Assembly (NCBI RefSeq): GCF_964656455.1
Contig: NC_135719.1
Location: forward strand, 130,367,444 to 130,431,443
Direction of reading: 5' to 3'
Length of the DNA: 64,000 nucleotides
From: Halichoerus grypus
Taxonomy: Eukaryota > Chordata > Mammalia > Carnivora > Phocidae
The notes under the pieces are model-generated. The model was not told the origin of the DNA and ran no database searches. It was given only the letters and a program-made list of their open reading frames with translations. Below are positions 12,223 to 24,360 of the stretch, piece by piece (within the stretch, counting starts at the first letter, position 1; each line of letters opens with the position of its first letter). Made by a program: the position numbers and the translations under genes.

Positions 12223-12782
12223 GTGCCGGAAAAAAAAAATGTCTGCTAGTATTATTATTATTGTCACAGCCAATCAATCAACATGTGACATATATTTTAT
12301 TTTAAGATTAGCTCTTCTCCATATCTCTGATTCTACTTTTGTTTATGTCCTCATCAACTCTGACAGACTATTATGCCATATTTCATCAATATTAAGACAT
12401 ATTTTTCCACATTTTACCACCTCTGTCTTGGGATATTGTCTTGCAGTTGAGAGTATGTTAAGTTTTCAGAAGTATTTTTTTTTTCTTAGTAGCACATAAT
12501 GATGAACCTTATAACTGATGGTATCTTAGGTTGAATGAAATATAGTAAGGCCCTCCTACCTATTCCCCCAGTCTCCATTCTGCTCTGCGCACCCCAATTA
12601 ATAACCCCAAATCCACTATTGCCAGTAGGCTATATGGAACTGGGGGAGAATTCATAAAAAGCTGAAAGCATTCTACAAATGTCAGCTATTTCATTATAAT
12701 TTCATCTTTCATCATAAGCATTTTTATGGTAGTTGTATTTCAAGGAATTTGAAAAAAAATTATAATTAACCCTTGAAGACTT

Positions 12783-13005
12783 ATCTACTTATTCACCTAT
12801 TCAGTGGATATCTACAGTGTTCCAGGAACTGTTCTAGGCACTGGAGATATAGGTGTAAACAAAACAGACTCAAATCCCAGTCCTCATGGAGTTTTCATTC
12901 TAATAAAGGGAGACTAAAAATAAATAATATGGAATCTATATCATATGATGATAAGTACTATGGAAAAAAACTAAAGCAGGAAGGAGGGACAGATTTATCA
13001 CACTC
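12783..13005 (+). mobile_element. L2 LINE fossil
   Basis: CAGGAACTGTTCTAGGCACT, then AGTCCTCATGGAGTTTTCAT and AAGTACTATGGAAAAAAACT follow the L2 3' region. Confidence 0.7.
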
Positions 13006-13575
13006 CTGACAATCATGTTATAAAATAATTCCCCTGCATGGGGATAAGGCTAATACCATTAGACCCTAGAAACATTTCCCCAAATGCAAGATCTCAGTTA
13101 TGCATTTACCCAGGCCAACTTTGATTTGGAAAAGAAAGGGTAAATCTCAAAACCCTTGGGTTTACACAGCTCATAAGCTGATCCACTTTAGTTACCATAC
13201 TAATAAAGGACTGTGGTTATGACTTCTATGGCCTTAACAAGTCTTTGCCTTTTATATTTTAGGAGGTCACAAATGTTGAATGAGGGCATGTTTCAGGTCC
13301 ACGACTTATTGCCACCTCTGCCTTTCCTGAACTCCCAAAATAGCTAAACGTTCTTTTTAAAGAGCTTCAGTGCTCTGAAATAGGTGCTCCCAGGTGGCTG
13401 CTAGAACTCATTTCAACCTGGCTGAACAGGCATGAATAAGCCTCTTTACTGTTAGTTTTATCTTCCCTTCAGTGCTTAGGAATACAGAATGATCTCTGAA
13501 AGTTTACGCTTTATTAACTTCATGAGCCACCAGAAAAATTCCTTCAGTATCATCAGGATAATTCAGCGCAGGTAC

Positions 13576-14226
13576 CTTCAGTGTCCTAATATGATTCTCA
13601 GCCTCACTCTTTTCTTTCTTGAAGTGCTTCATCAGCTCCTGGATGTTCTGTTCGTGTTTCGTTTTCACACTCTGCAATGACGATGTGAGATCTTCCAGCT
13701 CCCTCTGGTGAACGTCTCGTTCTAGCTTTAACTGTGTAATGATTGTATCTGTTTCTTCATCTCTGGATTTCACCTGTGTCTTTAGGTCAGCAAGGTTCTT
13801 AAGCACCTCTTTCCTGGCTCTCTGTTCCTCGGCTAATTTATTAGCGAGATCTGCCCGGATGGCACTCAAGTTCTTGATGGCCTCTTGCATCTCGAGAAGT
13901 TGGGCTTTGTCCCTGGCCTGGCTCTTCTTTAGCTCTGTGATTTCTCCTTCCAGGTGAGCTTTCTCAACTTTCATCTGGCTTTGAATCTTACTCTGATGCT
14001 TCAATTCACTTTCTAGCCTTTGGATAGTGCCCAGGGAATCCTTGATTTCTAGTTCAAGGTCAGCTTGATGAGCCTTAACATCACTTAGTTTCTGCTCCTT
14101 ATGGTGAAGCTCCTCCTCTTGAAGGGCACGCTTGGTTAAGACATCGTTCAATTCCTTTCGAAGATTCTCTATTTGTTGTAATGCTGTATAAAGCTGGCTT
14201 TTCAGTTCATCCTTTTCTTTTAGAAT
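13576..14226 (-). CDS. CEP128: CEP128 internal exon F (large coiled-coil exon)
   Basis: This is the largest exon here: 651 bp, 217 codons, phase 0-0, acceptor GATAG and donor GTACCT. The peptide starts ILKEKDELKSQLYTALQQ and ends KSEAENHIRTLK; internal landmarks are SAIRADLANKLAEEQRA and ITQLKLERDVHQRELEDL. The composition is dominated by K, E, Q, L and R, as expected for a long parallel coiled coil, and no globular or enzymatic motif is visible. The frame stays open for 23 further codons into the downstream intron before a stop, so intron retention would give a short novel tail. Similarity to CEP128 is strong across the whole exon. Confidence 0.95.
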
Positions 14227-15234
14227 CTATCAGGTTAAAAAAAAAAAAAAAACTATAAAATCCACCAGAGAGACTGTCAGAAAATAAAGTTTAATACACA
14301 GGAGAAGAAAAATCCATAAAATAGTATTTTGTATTTTTTCCATTTTTTAATGATAAATAGCTTTTAGGCTAGAAAAAGAAAAATACAATTACCCTGATGT
14401 AGCACCACACTGAAACAATATGTTGCAGATTTCATCACCAACACATATCAATCCTTGATTATAAATAATTATTTAAATGTAGGATAAAATTTAGCAAAAG
14501 AAGGGGGAAAGAAAAAGATTCCTATTATAATTTACCAGAGGTTGAAACAATATGTTACTTAAAATAACAGTTCTTTGCATTTCAATTGCACACTTTTAAA
14601 AAGGAGAAACCTCAAAATAGAGAAGGAAGACAATATACGGAAGCATGCAGATATAATCTAAGAAAGGTTTTGGTACAATCAATCATTATTAATAGAGTCT
14701 GTAGGGACAGGAAATACACCAGTATGTAATTGGGAGTCTCGAAGCCCCATAAAGATATAAATGAGATTAAGATTAGGATAGGTGGGAAAGGGACACAAGA
14801 GAAAAGTCAAGGGACCAGACGTCCATCACCCTTTGCCAGACTCTCTGCAGGGTGAAGGTGGACACTGAGGGATGGATGGAGGCCCAGAACTACCCCTCTC
14901 ATCCGCACCACCTCCCAATGCAATGAAAAAGCCAGCAGCTAAGGAAGCTGGAATCACCCCCCCTTCCCCCCAACACTGGCACCAAGAACAATCTCCATCT
15001 CTGCTTACAGATGCCTGCCATGGCTTGAACCCAGAAAAAAGAAAATTAAGATTCTCATTTCAGAATTAGAAATAACGAGTAAAAATGCAAATACTTACAA
15101 GGCAGTTTTACACTTTATATTTTATACTTAGTATGAAACAATTCAAGATAAACTACAATGAGTCAATCACTCCAAAGAAACCGTTTCCTCAAAACCCTGT
15201 CAGTTTTAGCAGGGAAAAACAGCATGAAGCCAGC

Positions 15235-15405
15235 ATGAGAAATAATAAAAGGAGGTGGTTAAGCAATTGAGCTCTGACCACAGAAAACTGAATGCGATTC
15301 TCAGTCCAGTCATAAGTCACCCTAGGGCCTCAAGGAGATTATTTATCTTTATAAAGATAATAATGGCACCTGTATCATAGGGTTGTGATGAAGACTAGTG
15401 GGAAA
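15235..15405 (+). mobile_element. MIR fossil
   Basis: GGTGGTTAAGCAATTGAGCT and AATGGCACCTGTATCATAGG match the beginning and later part of MIR. Confidence 0.65.
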
Positions 15406-15621
15406 GAGGAAAAAAAAAAAAAAATTGGCAGAGGATCAAGTTCAAGGAGAAGCCAGGATCCCAGGGAGGCATTCGTGTAAGACAGTAATCAGATCTTTGA
15501 AGAGCAGGTATAACTGATAAAGCAATGCCCCTGGACTGAAAAGACTAAGGACCACAGAGGAAAGAGTTTACTTTGAAAGACAGGAAAAACGGCTAGAAAT
15601 ATAGGTAAGTCTAAGGGTAGA

Positions 15622-16206
15622 TGTATTATTTTTCTACTGCAGTGTAACAAATTCCAACAAACTTAATGGCTTAAAACAATACCATTTATTGTTACCCTGT
15701 TTCCACAGATCCCAAGTCCAGGAGAGGTATTTTGCCCAGGGTTTCCTAAGGCTAAAGTCAAGGTATCAGCTGGCCTGTGCTCTTACTTGGAGGCTTTGGG
15801 GGGAGAATCCACTTCCAAGTTCATCCATGTCGTTGGCAAAATTTAGTTCCATGCGCTTCTTAACACTCTGGTGTCTATTTCCTAGCTAGCTTTGGGCCAG
15901 GGTTTGCTCTGAGCTTCTAAGGCCACCCACACTCCTTGGCTCATGGACCCCTCAGATTCTGAAGCCAGTAACACCACAATGAATCTTTCCTGTGTTTCAA
16001 ATCCTCTGACTTCCCATTCTCTCAACAGCCAGAAAAATTTCTAGGCTTTTAAGGATTCCTGTGATTAGATCAGGCCCACCCAGATAATCTCCTTATCTTA
16101 AGGTCAACTCTGCCATATAACATAACCATGAGAGTGATCTCATCATGTTCACAGGCTCCAGGAATTAGGGTGAGTCATCTCTGGGAGGTCACTCTACTTA
16201 CCATAC
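15622..16206 (-). mobile_element. MLT1-like MaLR LTR, minus orientation
   Basis: In reverse complement the end reads like the MLT1 terminus (TGTAACAAATTCCAACAAAC followed by AATGGCTTAAAACAA on the plus strand). The middle has CACCCAGATAATCTCC, also typical of MLT1. Nearly full length (about 580 bp) and strongly diverged. Confidence 0.75.
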
Positions 16207-17247
16207 TAGAGAAGACAGAAAACGACAGAATCGAGTCTTGGCTGTAAGGATAATGCAAGAGGGGCCTGAGAACGAGGAGAGGTGGCTTCAAGACAGTGAT
16301 TGATGTTTGGAACAGATAACATAGGCCCCTGGCCAGGAGTTAAGAGACTTCCATGCAGCCCTGAAGATAAAGATTTTATTTTCAAGATGAAGCTCTAGCA
16401 GGTAAAACATCTTTGATTACAAAATACTACATTATCTTCCTAAAGTTGGTTTAAACAGCAAAGGTATTTATTTTTCTGACATAACAGGAACACCAGAGAT
16501 GGAGCACTTGAAGAGTCCTTCAAAACTCAGGCACTGCTACTCTACAATTCTGCAGGTTTTGCCCTCGGTTTCAGTATTCCAAGCATCACATCAACTCATG
16601 ACAAAGGTGGCAGCCTTAGAGTGGACAGTCACAGACTATGTTAGTCAAGTTTGCTATTTCTTTGGCAATACAGATACTAAAAACTAAGTAAGTTCTATTT
16701 GCTTTTTGTTAATTGCTTGGCTAGCAGCCACAGCCCAAGATTTTGTCTAGACATTGTCTCCGAGTCTGAAAATGACAGTGTCTTAACTGCCACCTCAATA
16801 TCCTGGACATTCCCAGGGGCCCTCAGTCGAATAGGTTTTATCTTGAGGGAACTCAAAACAATAGACTTGGATCCCCTTTGTCTGGCCAAGAATGCTTAAG
16901 TAGAAGCACTTGAAAGGGGCCTGAGAAATCAGGCTTGTTTTTCACCTCATTTTTATTTCAGCTAAGTTTCCTACTTCCCTCTCTTGCTTGGACTAACTTC
17001 AGCAAGGACAGATCATTTGGCTATTCCAACACTGAAAAACTCCAAATTATCAGACCCCGTATATTTGGATTATAGATTGCAGATTTCCAGTCTCTCTACC
17101 CGCCCCCCCCCAAGAAATTTTGCGCTCTGCTTTTATTATTTATTTTTCTCTGCTTTTAGACAGGCAGGCTTCAACCTATACTTGTCTTTCTCTTGTGGAA
17201 CTTTCCTGAAGGCTGCAGTAAGATCACAACACATGCCAACATCCTAA

Positions 17248-17285
17248 AGTTTTCATACCAGTATTAAGTGACTGGTATGAAAACT
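17248..17285. repeat. Perfect 15-bp inverted repeat with 8-base loop
   Basis: AGTTTTCATACCAGT at 17248-17262 and its exact reverse complement at 17271-17285. Confidence 0.97.
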
Positions 17286-17479
17286 CTGAGGCACACCATC
17301 ACTGCCCCAAGGTAGGATTTCTGATGGTTCAACTAACTACTTCCAATAGCACAGTTTGTCGACTTTCCCTTTAGAAATGTATGATCCTCCTGTCCCCACT
17401 TCATTTCTCTACTTAGTTAATCCTACATTTTAGGCTCTTTTACTTAAAGCTCCTTACTCCGAGAACTGGTGTTTCATAT

Positions 17480-17900
17480 CAGCTTGAGTATCTTCTGCTG
17501 AGAGTAAGAGAAAACTCCAATTCAAGCTGACTTAAACTACAAGGTAATTTAATATCATTCCAGGCAGAACTGTTCCAGACATGGTGTCAAAGCTCTAGGT
17601 CCACCTCTCGGCACTTCTCTCGGCAATACCTTCTTGCGTGAGAGACTTCGTTCTCAGGACCATAGCAAGACAGCCAACTTCGGCCACTGCAAGCGTCACA
17701 GCCGAATACGACAAAACCAGAGAAGGAGAAAAATCTCTCTTATGTATCTTCTTCAGGAGTGAGTAAATGTTCACCATAAGCTCCCCCCAACAAACTTCGT
17801 AACTCATTCTTCATTGCTCAGAACAGGGTTATGTGCTTGGTAACTGGCCTGCATTAGTTTCTGAATGGAATGGAATGGATTGGGGCAGAGAGTAGATGGG
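17480..17900. repeat. Probable old interspersed repeat, unclassified
   Basis: The stretch starting GCTTGAGTATCTTCTGCTGA and CCAATTCAAGCTGACTTAAA resembles a family of old mammalian repeats that I cannot name with confidence. Borders are guesses. Confidence 0.3.
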
Positions 17901-20900
17901 GATAATCAAGACCACTATAGAAGCCAACTGATGTTTCTAGGTAAGTTTTGCTGGTACTAGTCAGGAGCAGAAATGGGAAAAATAAGAGTTGGGTTGATTC
18001 CAGACTGAAGATCAGTTAGATGTGTGAGGTGGAAGAAAGAAATCAAAGATGCTGGTGAGCATGTCATCAGAGTAGCTTTTCACAAAGTCCAATCTGACAG
18101 GAAAAAAAAGGATTCCAGGAAATGACTGGTCAACCAGAGGAATGTGGAAAGATCAAAATCAGATGGTAATGGTTAAAAAAGGAAAAGGAAATAAAAGAAA
18201 TGTGTAAGATCAGAGACTGAAATTTTGGAACTAAAGATTTGAATTCACATAGAGAAATTACAGATGAGGACAAATTTTAGCCACAGAAATTAGCTGCTGA
18301 GTGACTTGAAGGTCACTGTAAAATGGGAAATTAGTGAAGTTTAAGGATGCTGAAGTTTAAGGTTGCTGACTTGAGCTTTGTAATCACCAAAGATGACAAG
18401 AATTACATGTAATTTAACAGGCTGAGGGGAAGCCAGGTGCAAAACTCCTTGAGAAATATAGAGGCATAATGGAACAAGTCAGGAACAATGAGAAGAGAAT
18501 GTTCTAACCAAGCAAACCCAGCTTCCAAAGAAGAAAAGCTGTAAGAGAAGATAATGAAGGGAGGATTGAAAATGGCTATGTGAAGCCAGAGAATGATACT
18601 GTCTGAAACCATAATAAGAACACAAACCAACTCCTCAAAGCCTGACCACAAAGTACACATAGATTTTTGGGCTTGTTTTTGTTTTTTAATTAACTAAAAG
18701 GTAGAAAAAATTTTAAAAAGAAATAAAAGTTATTTTTCTGCATATGAAGGTACATGCAGATGGACTGCTGGATTATTCTAATATATCAGTACTTTAGCCT
18801 TTCTAAAATTGCATAGGACAGAGCCATATACACATTTAAAATGTACTTTAGCACTGATCCTTATTTTTCAACCTTTAAATTGAAAAATTCAGCTTTTAAA
18901 AGACAGTATATATTACATATACTCCCTTTTTCCTCAGCATGAAGGCAATACAAAAAAAGAAAAGATGGAAATTTAAGATTCTTGAAGTCAAATATTGTCA
19001 AGCAAAAAGCTCAATACAGGGCAAACCAATTCTTCTGCCAACTCAGCAAGAAAAACAACCAACCTAAGAAGCATTCCTATCATCCATATTAAAATATAGA
19101 TCTATGATTTTGGAAATATTCAGAAAAGCATACATTGTGATCAGAATCCAAGTTCAAAATTTTTTCCTTTATCATTTTCAAAACAGGTATAAGAACCAGT
19201 AACTTCAAATAGCACTTTAAAAGATAGAGAAAAAAATAAAAAATAAGAAAGATAAAGACAAAAATATCACAGTTAATGATTAGATTATTTGTATCTACAG
19301 AATTTTAGGTCTTCCATTATATGTTTATCTACATATCCCTTAAGAACATCATATCATGATGCCCTGATGTAAACATCCATGCCATTTTCTTTCAAGGAAA
19401 GTATACAATCTGATCTTTCTGGGTTTTTTCTGCAATGATATGCTATTTGTGGTGATATGCTATCCATATCATTCGATAACAAAGTAGTTTTGTAATAGGA
19501 TATATACCTAATAATCTTACCAAACTTCCAAAAATGTAAAAAAACAGAAGAAAAGTAAATCAGAGCAATTTTTAAGAAAATACAACTCTTTAGCCTTCTA
19601 CTACATTTTTAAGTGGCAAATCTTAAAGCAGAAAATAAATTATGCTGGAAAAAGAGAAATGGAAGTAGACAAAACACAAAACTGCAGCGTTTGAGCCTGG
19701 AAAATGGCTCAACAAGGCTACTTATTAAACAATTTACTCTGCAAAACATAATGCGTTTTATTTGGAAATTAGTATTATTTTTATTTTAATATATACTTCC
19801 AAATATGCCCTACAGTCACTTTTTGAAAATAATTAGTCCAAAAAAACAAAAACCAAAAACAAAACAAAAAAAGAGTAGGCTGTATTCCTAATGCCTTAGG
19901 GTGGCTTTGTGATTTTATTAAGAATTAAATACTCCTTAGAGGTATTATTCAGTAAGACATAAACATATAGATGCTTGTTTCCAAAATTATTTACAATGTA
20001 TTTCCACATCTCATGGATTTACCGGACACTTGCATGTGCAATGAAATAGCTGTTACCCTTTCTTCCTTGATTAACCACTGCTCTAACTGCAACATGCCGC
20101 ATTCATTTTTAAGGCTTTTAAAGTGGAAATTACAATGCCTGCTGTGATAATTGTGATACTACCCTAACTGTGGCAATCACTTTAAAACTACTCTTTGCTT
20201 ATCATTAGCAATGCTAAGTGATAAAAATAATTGTATCAGGGGCATTCTGGGAAATAATGGTTTAACAATTTTGAATATTCTAAAAAACTCCATCTAGAAA
20301 ACTCTGCACCATGGATTAGGATACTGTCTGATGACATGGACCCTTCTAAATTTCCTCTAATTAAGTAAAATCCCCAGATGGGTTTCAATCAATCAATCCC
20401 TCCCACCCCCTTCTTTCTAGCTACCTCCCCTACTGTCATGCTCATTGAACCAGTTGCCAGACCAGATTGACAACAGAATAATCAAGGTAGAGCAATTTCC
20501 TGGGATCAGATCAGTTCAGATTCAAGTCTGAAAGCTTTAGAACTGCTTTACCTCAGGGCAACTAGTCACCCAGTGTGTGTCAGATGGGTTAAATTGAAAA
20601 GCAGTCCAAAATGAGTGCAAGGTGATCGCTTCCTCCATCCTCTATATGTCCACAAAATTTATATCTAAATGGTAAAGCATCTTTTCCATGACAGCTCATC
20701 TGAAATAAGCATCTGTCACTCTTAAGTGCTGACAATTGATTTTATAAAAGTAATTGCCCTACATTGTGTTTTCCTTTGAAAGAAAGTCAACTTATCCAAA
20801 TGATTATTCTTCTGGAATGTTCAGAATTCTTGACAAGTGACAAATGACAAAGCAGAAATGATAAACCAAGACTAAACATGGATAAAAATCAACCCTGACT

Positions 20901-21623
20901 TTCCTGTTTATTATCTTATAAACATCTAGGTTTAATTCAACCCAAAGATATAGTTGAGAATCAACACAGGAGCATAAAATCCATTTAAAGTAACTGATTA
21001 TACAAGGGAAAAGATGATGTGCAATGCATACATGGATCAGTGAAATGCTTTTTGCTGCGATCAAAAGGCACAAAAGCAGAGTCTTAAAGAGGCTTGTGAC
21101 CTGGTAATACTGCTCAGGCAGTGAGATTGTGAACATCATTCATTCAGTGAAACCCATTATAGTTGCTGCCAGAAAATGGTCCAGTAGTAACTACTGCATT
21201 TTTAAATGCTCATTTCCAACCAATACTTACTTAAGTTGAAATATACTAAAAATAAGATTTTAAAATACATGCAACTGGGGGAAAAGTCAGGTGATATTAT
21301 GGAAAACTTCGTGACTTTTTTTCCAACTGAACATTAAAGAACAATTTCAACTTAGGGAACTAAAAGCTAAACTGGGGGAGAGGGATGGATCTCTTTTAAG
21401 GGCCAACTCTAAAAACTCACAGAATGTTAAACTATGAAAAAGACTTTAAAAAGATAAAAAACTAAATTACTTTTTACCTTGCAATAGCCAAGACATAAAG
21501 ACTCTTCTATCAAGGACATCTTGATAGATTACATGCACAGCATGGCACTCAAGTGTTTGTTCGAAGGATGGATGAATGAATGGTCACAGCAAAAATCATT
21601 CCTTAGGAATTTGGCTTTTATAC

Positions 21624-21974
21624 CTGATTGTTCTTGTCTGTCAGGTGATCAAGAGTTTCAGACTGTTTCTCCAATGCTCGCTCTAACTTCTTATGCTTAA
21701 GCTTCCACTGCCTGATGGACTCCTGAGCTTTCAGTTTCAACTCTTCTCTCCTCTTCTCTGCCTCCTGTCTCAGGGCCTCTGACTGCTGGAACTCGAGAAG
21801 GTACTGCTCGGCCTGCTTGGTTGCTTCCTCAGCATGGTGAGTCAGCTCTGAGATCTGAAGGTCGGCATGCTTATGTTTGGCCTCACAAGTCTCAAAGTGA
21901 TTCTGGATCTCCTTAAGTTGATCCAACATCTGTAGTTGCTCCTTTTCCTTGTGCTCCAACTGATGTGTTAAATT
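21624..21974 (-). CDS. CEP128: CEP128 internal exon E
   Basis: This 351-bp exon encodes 117 codons in phase 0-0. The acceptor is TTTATTCCCAG and the donor GTATAA-like. The peptide opens NLTHQLEHKEKEQLQMLDQL, passes through AESIRQ-type helical sequence including ESIRQWKLKHKKLERALEKQ, and ends HLTDKNNQ. It is a continuous charged coiled coil with no stop or frameshift, matching CEP128. On the upstream side in transcript order, a twin-primed L1 insertion starts about 280 bp away (22258-23896). An open frame extends a short way past both splice sites, but the extra residues are intron-encoded and are not part of the exon. Confidence 0.94.
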
Positions 21975-22257
21975 CTGGGAATAAAGCATGAGAAATATTA
22001 GGAACATGTTCTTGTCAAAATTGGATGTCTAACAGCATCAAACAAGAATCTCTAATGTTACTGAAATGGGAATCATCTGTACCAAATTTCATTAGTAGTC
22101 AGTCTAGAAGATATGAGTCCCTTTCTATGTATTTTATAGGCACATTAGTTGGGAATAATTCTTTATAGAAATATTTTCTCTTTTTAGACTATTTCATTAT
22201 CCAGAAAGGGAAAATACATATTTTCCAATTGACTGTCACCAAAATAGAAGGTCTTTT

Positions 22258-23896
22258 TTTTTTATTATTATGTTATGTTAATCACCATACATTACATCAT
22301 TAGTTTTTGATGTAGTGTTCCATGATTGTTTGCGTATAACACCCAGTGCTCCATTCAGTACATGCCCTCTTCAATACCCATCACCAGGCTAACCCATCCC
22401 CCCACCCCCTCCCCTCTAGAACCCTCAGTTTGTTTCTCAGAGTCCATAGTCTCTCATGGCTCGTCTCCCCCCGCTGATTCCCCCCCTTCATTCTTCCCTT
22501 CCTGCTATCTTTTTTTTTTTTTAACATATAATGTATTATTTGTTTCAGAGGTACAGGTCTGTGATTCAACAGTCTTACACAATTCACAGCACTCACCATA
22601 GCACATACCCTCCCCAATGTCTATCACCCAGCCACCGCATGCCTCCCACCCCCCACCACTCCAGCAACCCTCAGTTTGTTTCCTGAGATTAAGAATTCCT
22701 CAAATCAGTGAGGTCATATGATACATGTCTTTCTCTGATTGACTTATTTCGCTCAGCATAATACCCTCCAGTTCCATCCAAACTTCCAAACTCATTTTAT
22801 GAGGCCACCATTACCTTGATCCCAAAACCAGACAAAGACCCCATCAAAAAGGAGAATTACAGACCAATATCCTTGATGAACATGGATGCAAAAATTCTCA
22901 CCAAAATACTAGCCAATAGGATCCAACAGTACATTAAAAGGATTATTCACCACGACCAAGTGGGATTTATTCCTGGGCTGCAAGGTTGGTTCAACAACCG
23001 CAAATCAATCAATGTGATACAATACATTAATAAAAGAAAGAAAAAGAACCATATGATCCTCTCAATAGATGCAGAAAAAGCATTTGACAAAGTACAGCAT
23101 GCTTTCTTGATCAAAACTCTACAGAGTATAGGGATAGAGGGTACATACCTCAATATCATAAAAGCCATCTATGAAAAACCTACAGCGAATATCATTCTCA
23201 ATGGGGAAAAACTGAGAGCTTCCCCCCTAAGGTCAGGGACGCGGCAGGGATGTCCATTATCACTACTGCTATTCAACATAGTACTAGAAGTCCTAGCCAC
23301 AGCAATCAGACAACAAAATGAAATAAAAGCCATCCAAATCGGCAAAGAAGTAGTCAAACTCTCACTCTTTGCAGATGATATGATTTTATGTGGAAAACCC
23401 AAAAGACTCCACCCCAAAACTGCTAGAACTCATACAGGAATTCAGTACAGTGGCAGGATATAAAATCAATGCACAGAAATCAGTGGCATTCCTATACACC
23501 AACAACAAGACAGAAGAAAGAGAAATTGAGGAGTCGATCCCATTTACAATTGCACCCAAAATCATAAGATACCTAGGAATAAATCTAACCAAAGAGGCAA
23601 AGAATCTGTACTCAGAAAACTATAAAATACTCATGAAAGAAATTGAGGAAGAAACAAAGAAATGGAAAAACGTTCCATGCTCATGGATTGGAAGAACAAA
23701 TATTGTGAAGATGTCAATGCTACCTAGAGCAATCTACACATTCAATGCAATCCCCATCAAAATACCATCCACTTTTTTCAAAGAAATGGAACAAATAATC
23801 CTAAAATTTGTATGGAACCAGAAAAGACCCCGAATAGCCAGAGGAATGTTGAAAAAGAAAAGCAAAGCTGGTGGCATCACAATTCCAGACTTCAAT
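22258..23896 (-). mobile_element. L1 insertion with 5' inversion (twin priming)
   Basis: The left part (22258-about 22780) is the carnivore L1 3' UTR in minus orientation, starting from a T-run. The right part (about 22781-23896) is L1 ORF2 in plus orientation. Both are enclosed by one duplication, ATAGAAGGTCTTTT, at 22244-22257 and 23897-23910. A single insertion with an inverted 5' half is the standard outcome of twin priming. The inversion joint is near 22780. Confidence 0.93.
22781..23896 (+). pseudogene. L1 ORF2 (reverse transcriptase) fragment, frameshifted
   Basis: This stretch reads as the L1 reverse-transcriptase domain: [19 protein letters not shown] near the start, then [22 protein letters not shown] and the catalytic FADD at about 23368-23379. 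A deletion of about two bases near 23385 moves the frame, and the reading continues with [13 protein letters not shown] in another frame as far as GGITIPDF. The endonuclease domain and the C-terminal part are absent. It is a dead fragment within the twin-primed insertion. Confidence 0.93.
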
Positions 23897-24148
23897 ATAG
23901 AAGGTCTTTTGATGAGAAAAACAATGAGCGTTACTTTAGTAAGAATCTAGTGCTTTGTCCAACTGAAAAAAATGTCAGTGTTTTAAAAATTGTCAGATTA
24001 TCACAGCAGTCATACATAATATTTCACCTTCTGGCAGCACATAAAATTTTGTTACAATAAAATAAAAATACCTAATAAAAATGCGCATTGATGAGAGAAA
24101 CATCAGTATAGATAATACTATATTTGAAAGTCCACTTAAAAGACTCTC

Positions 24149-24360
24149 GGGGCGGGGGGGGCGGGGCACCTGGGTGGCTCAGTCATTAAGCATCTGCCTT
24201 TGGCTCAGGTCATGATCCCAGGGTCCTGGGATTGAGCCCCGCGTCAGGCTCCCTGCTCAGCGGGAAGCCTGCTTCTCCCTCTCACACCCCCTCCCCCCGC
24301 TTATGTTTCCTCTCTCACTGTCTCTCTGTCAAATAAATAAATAAAATCTTTAAAAAAAAA
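24149..24360 (+). mobile_element. SINEC with G-rich 5' extension
   Basis: Near-consensus SINE body. AAAAGACTCTC is duplicated at 24138-24148 and 24361-24371. Between the left duplication and the normal head lies an unusual G-rich stretch (24149-24166). Confidence 0.94.

Larger units (their letters stand above)
8367..13575 (-). other. CEP128: CEP128 intron between exons F and G
   Basis: About 5.2 kb. It holds the right arm of the inverted repeat (8460-8627), MIR copies at 9122-9362, 10105-10262 and 12015-12222, two minus-strand SINEs (11100-11286 and 11787-11993) and an L2 fossil near 12783-13005. A poly-C run is at about 10000-10010. No other feature was seen. Confidence 0.8.
14227..21623 (-). 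other. CEP128: CEP128 intron between exons E and F
   Basis: About 7.4 kb. It holds a MIR (15235-15405), an MLT1-like LTR (15622-16206), a probable old repeat near 17480-17900 and a perfect 15-bp hairpin at 17248-17285. The stretch 18400-21600 has no obvious young repeat; 19900-20350 is the best candidate for unique conserved sequence. Confidence 0.8.

Noticed and set aside
17821..17890. GGAAT-type satellite hint (GAATGGAATGGAATGGATTGG)
   Set aside because: Only about three short units are present; it is probably chance or part of the old repeat at 17480-17900.
20804..21139. 111-codon hydrophobic frame resembling a membrane protein
   Set aside because: It lies in AT-rich intron; the hydrophobicity comes from T-rich codons. 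No splice-compatible context or recognisable family.
22326..22617. Overlapping 78-91 codon frames on both strands
   Set aside because: They lie in the L1 3' UTR, which does not encode protein; similar frames recur at 42360-42612 and 57789-58150.
22781..23950. A live L1 reverse transcriptase
   Set aside because: It is frameshifted near 23385, lacks the endonuclease region and C-terminus, and is half of an inverted insertion.
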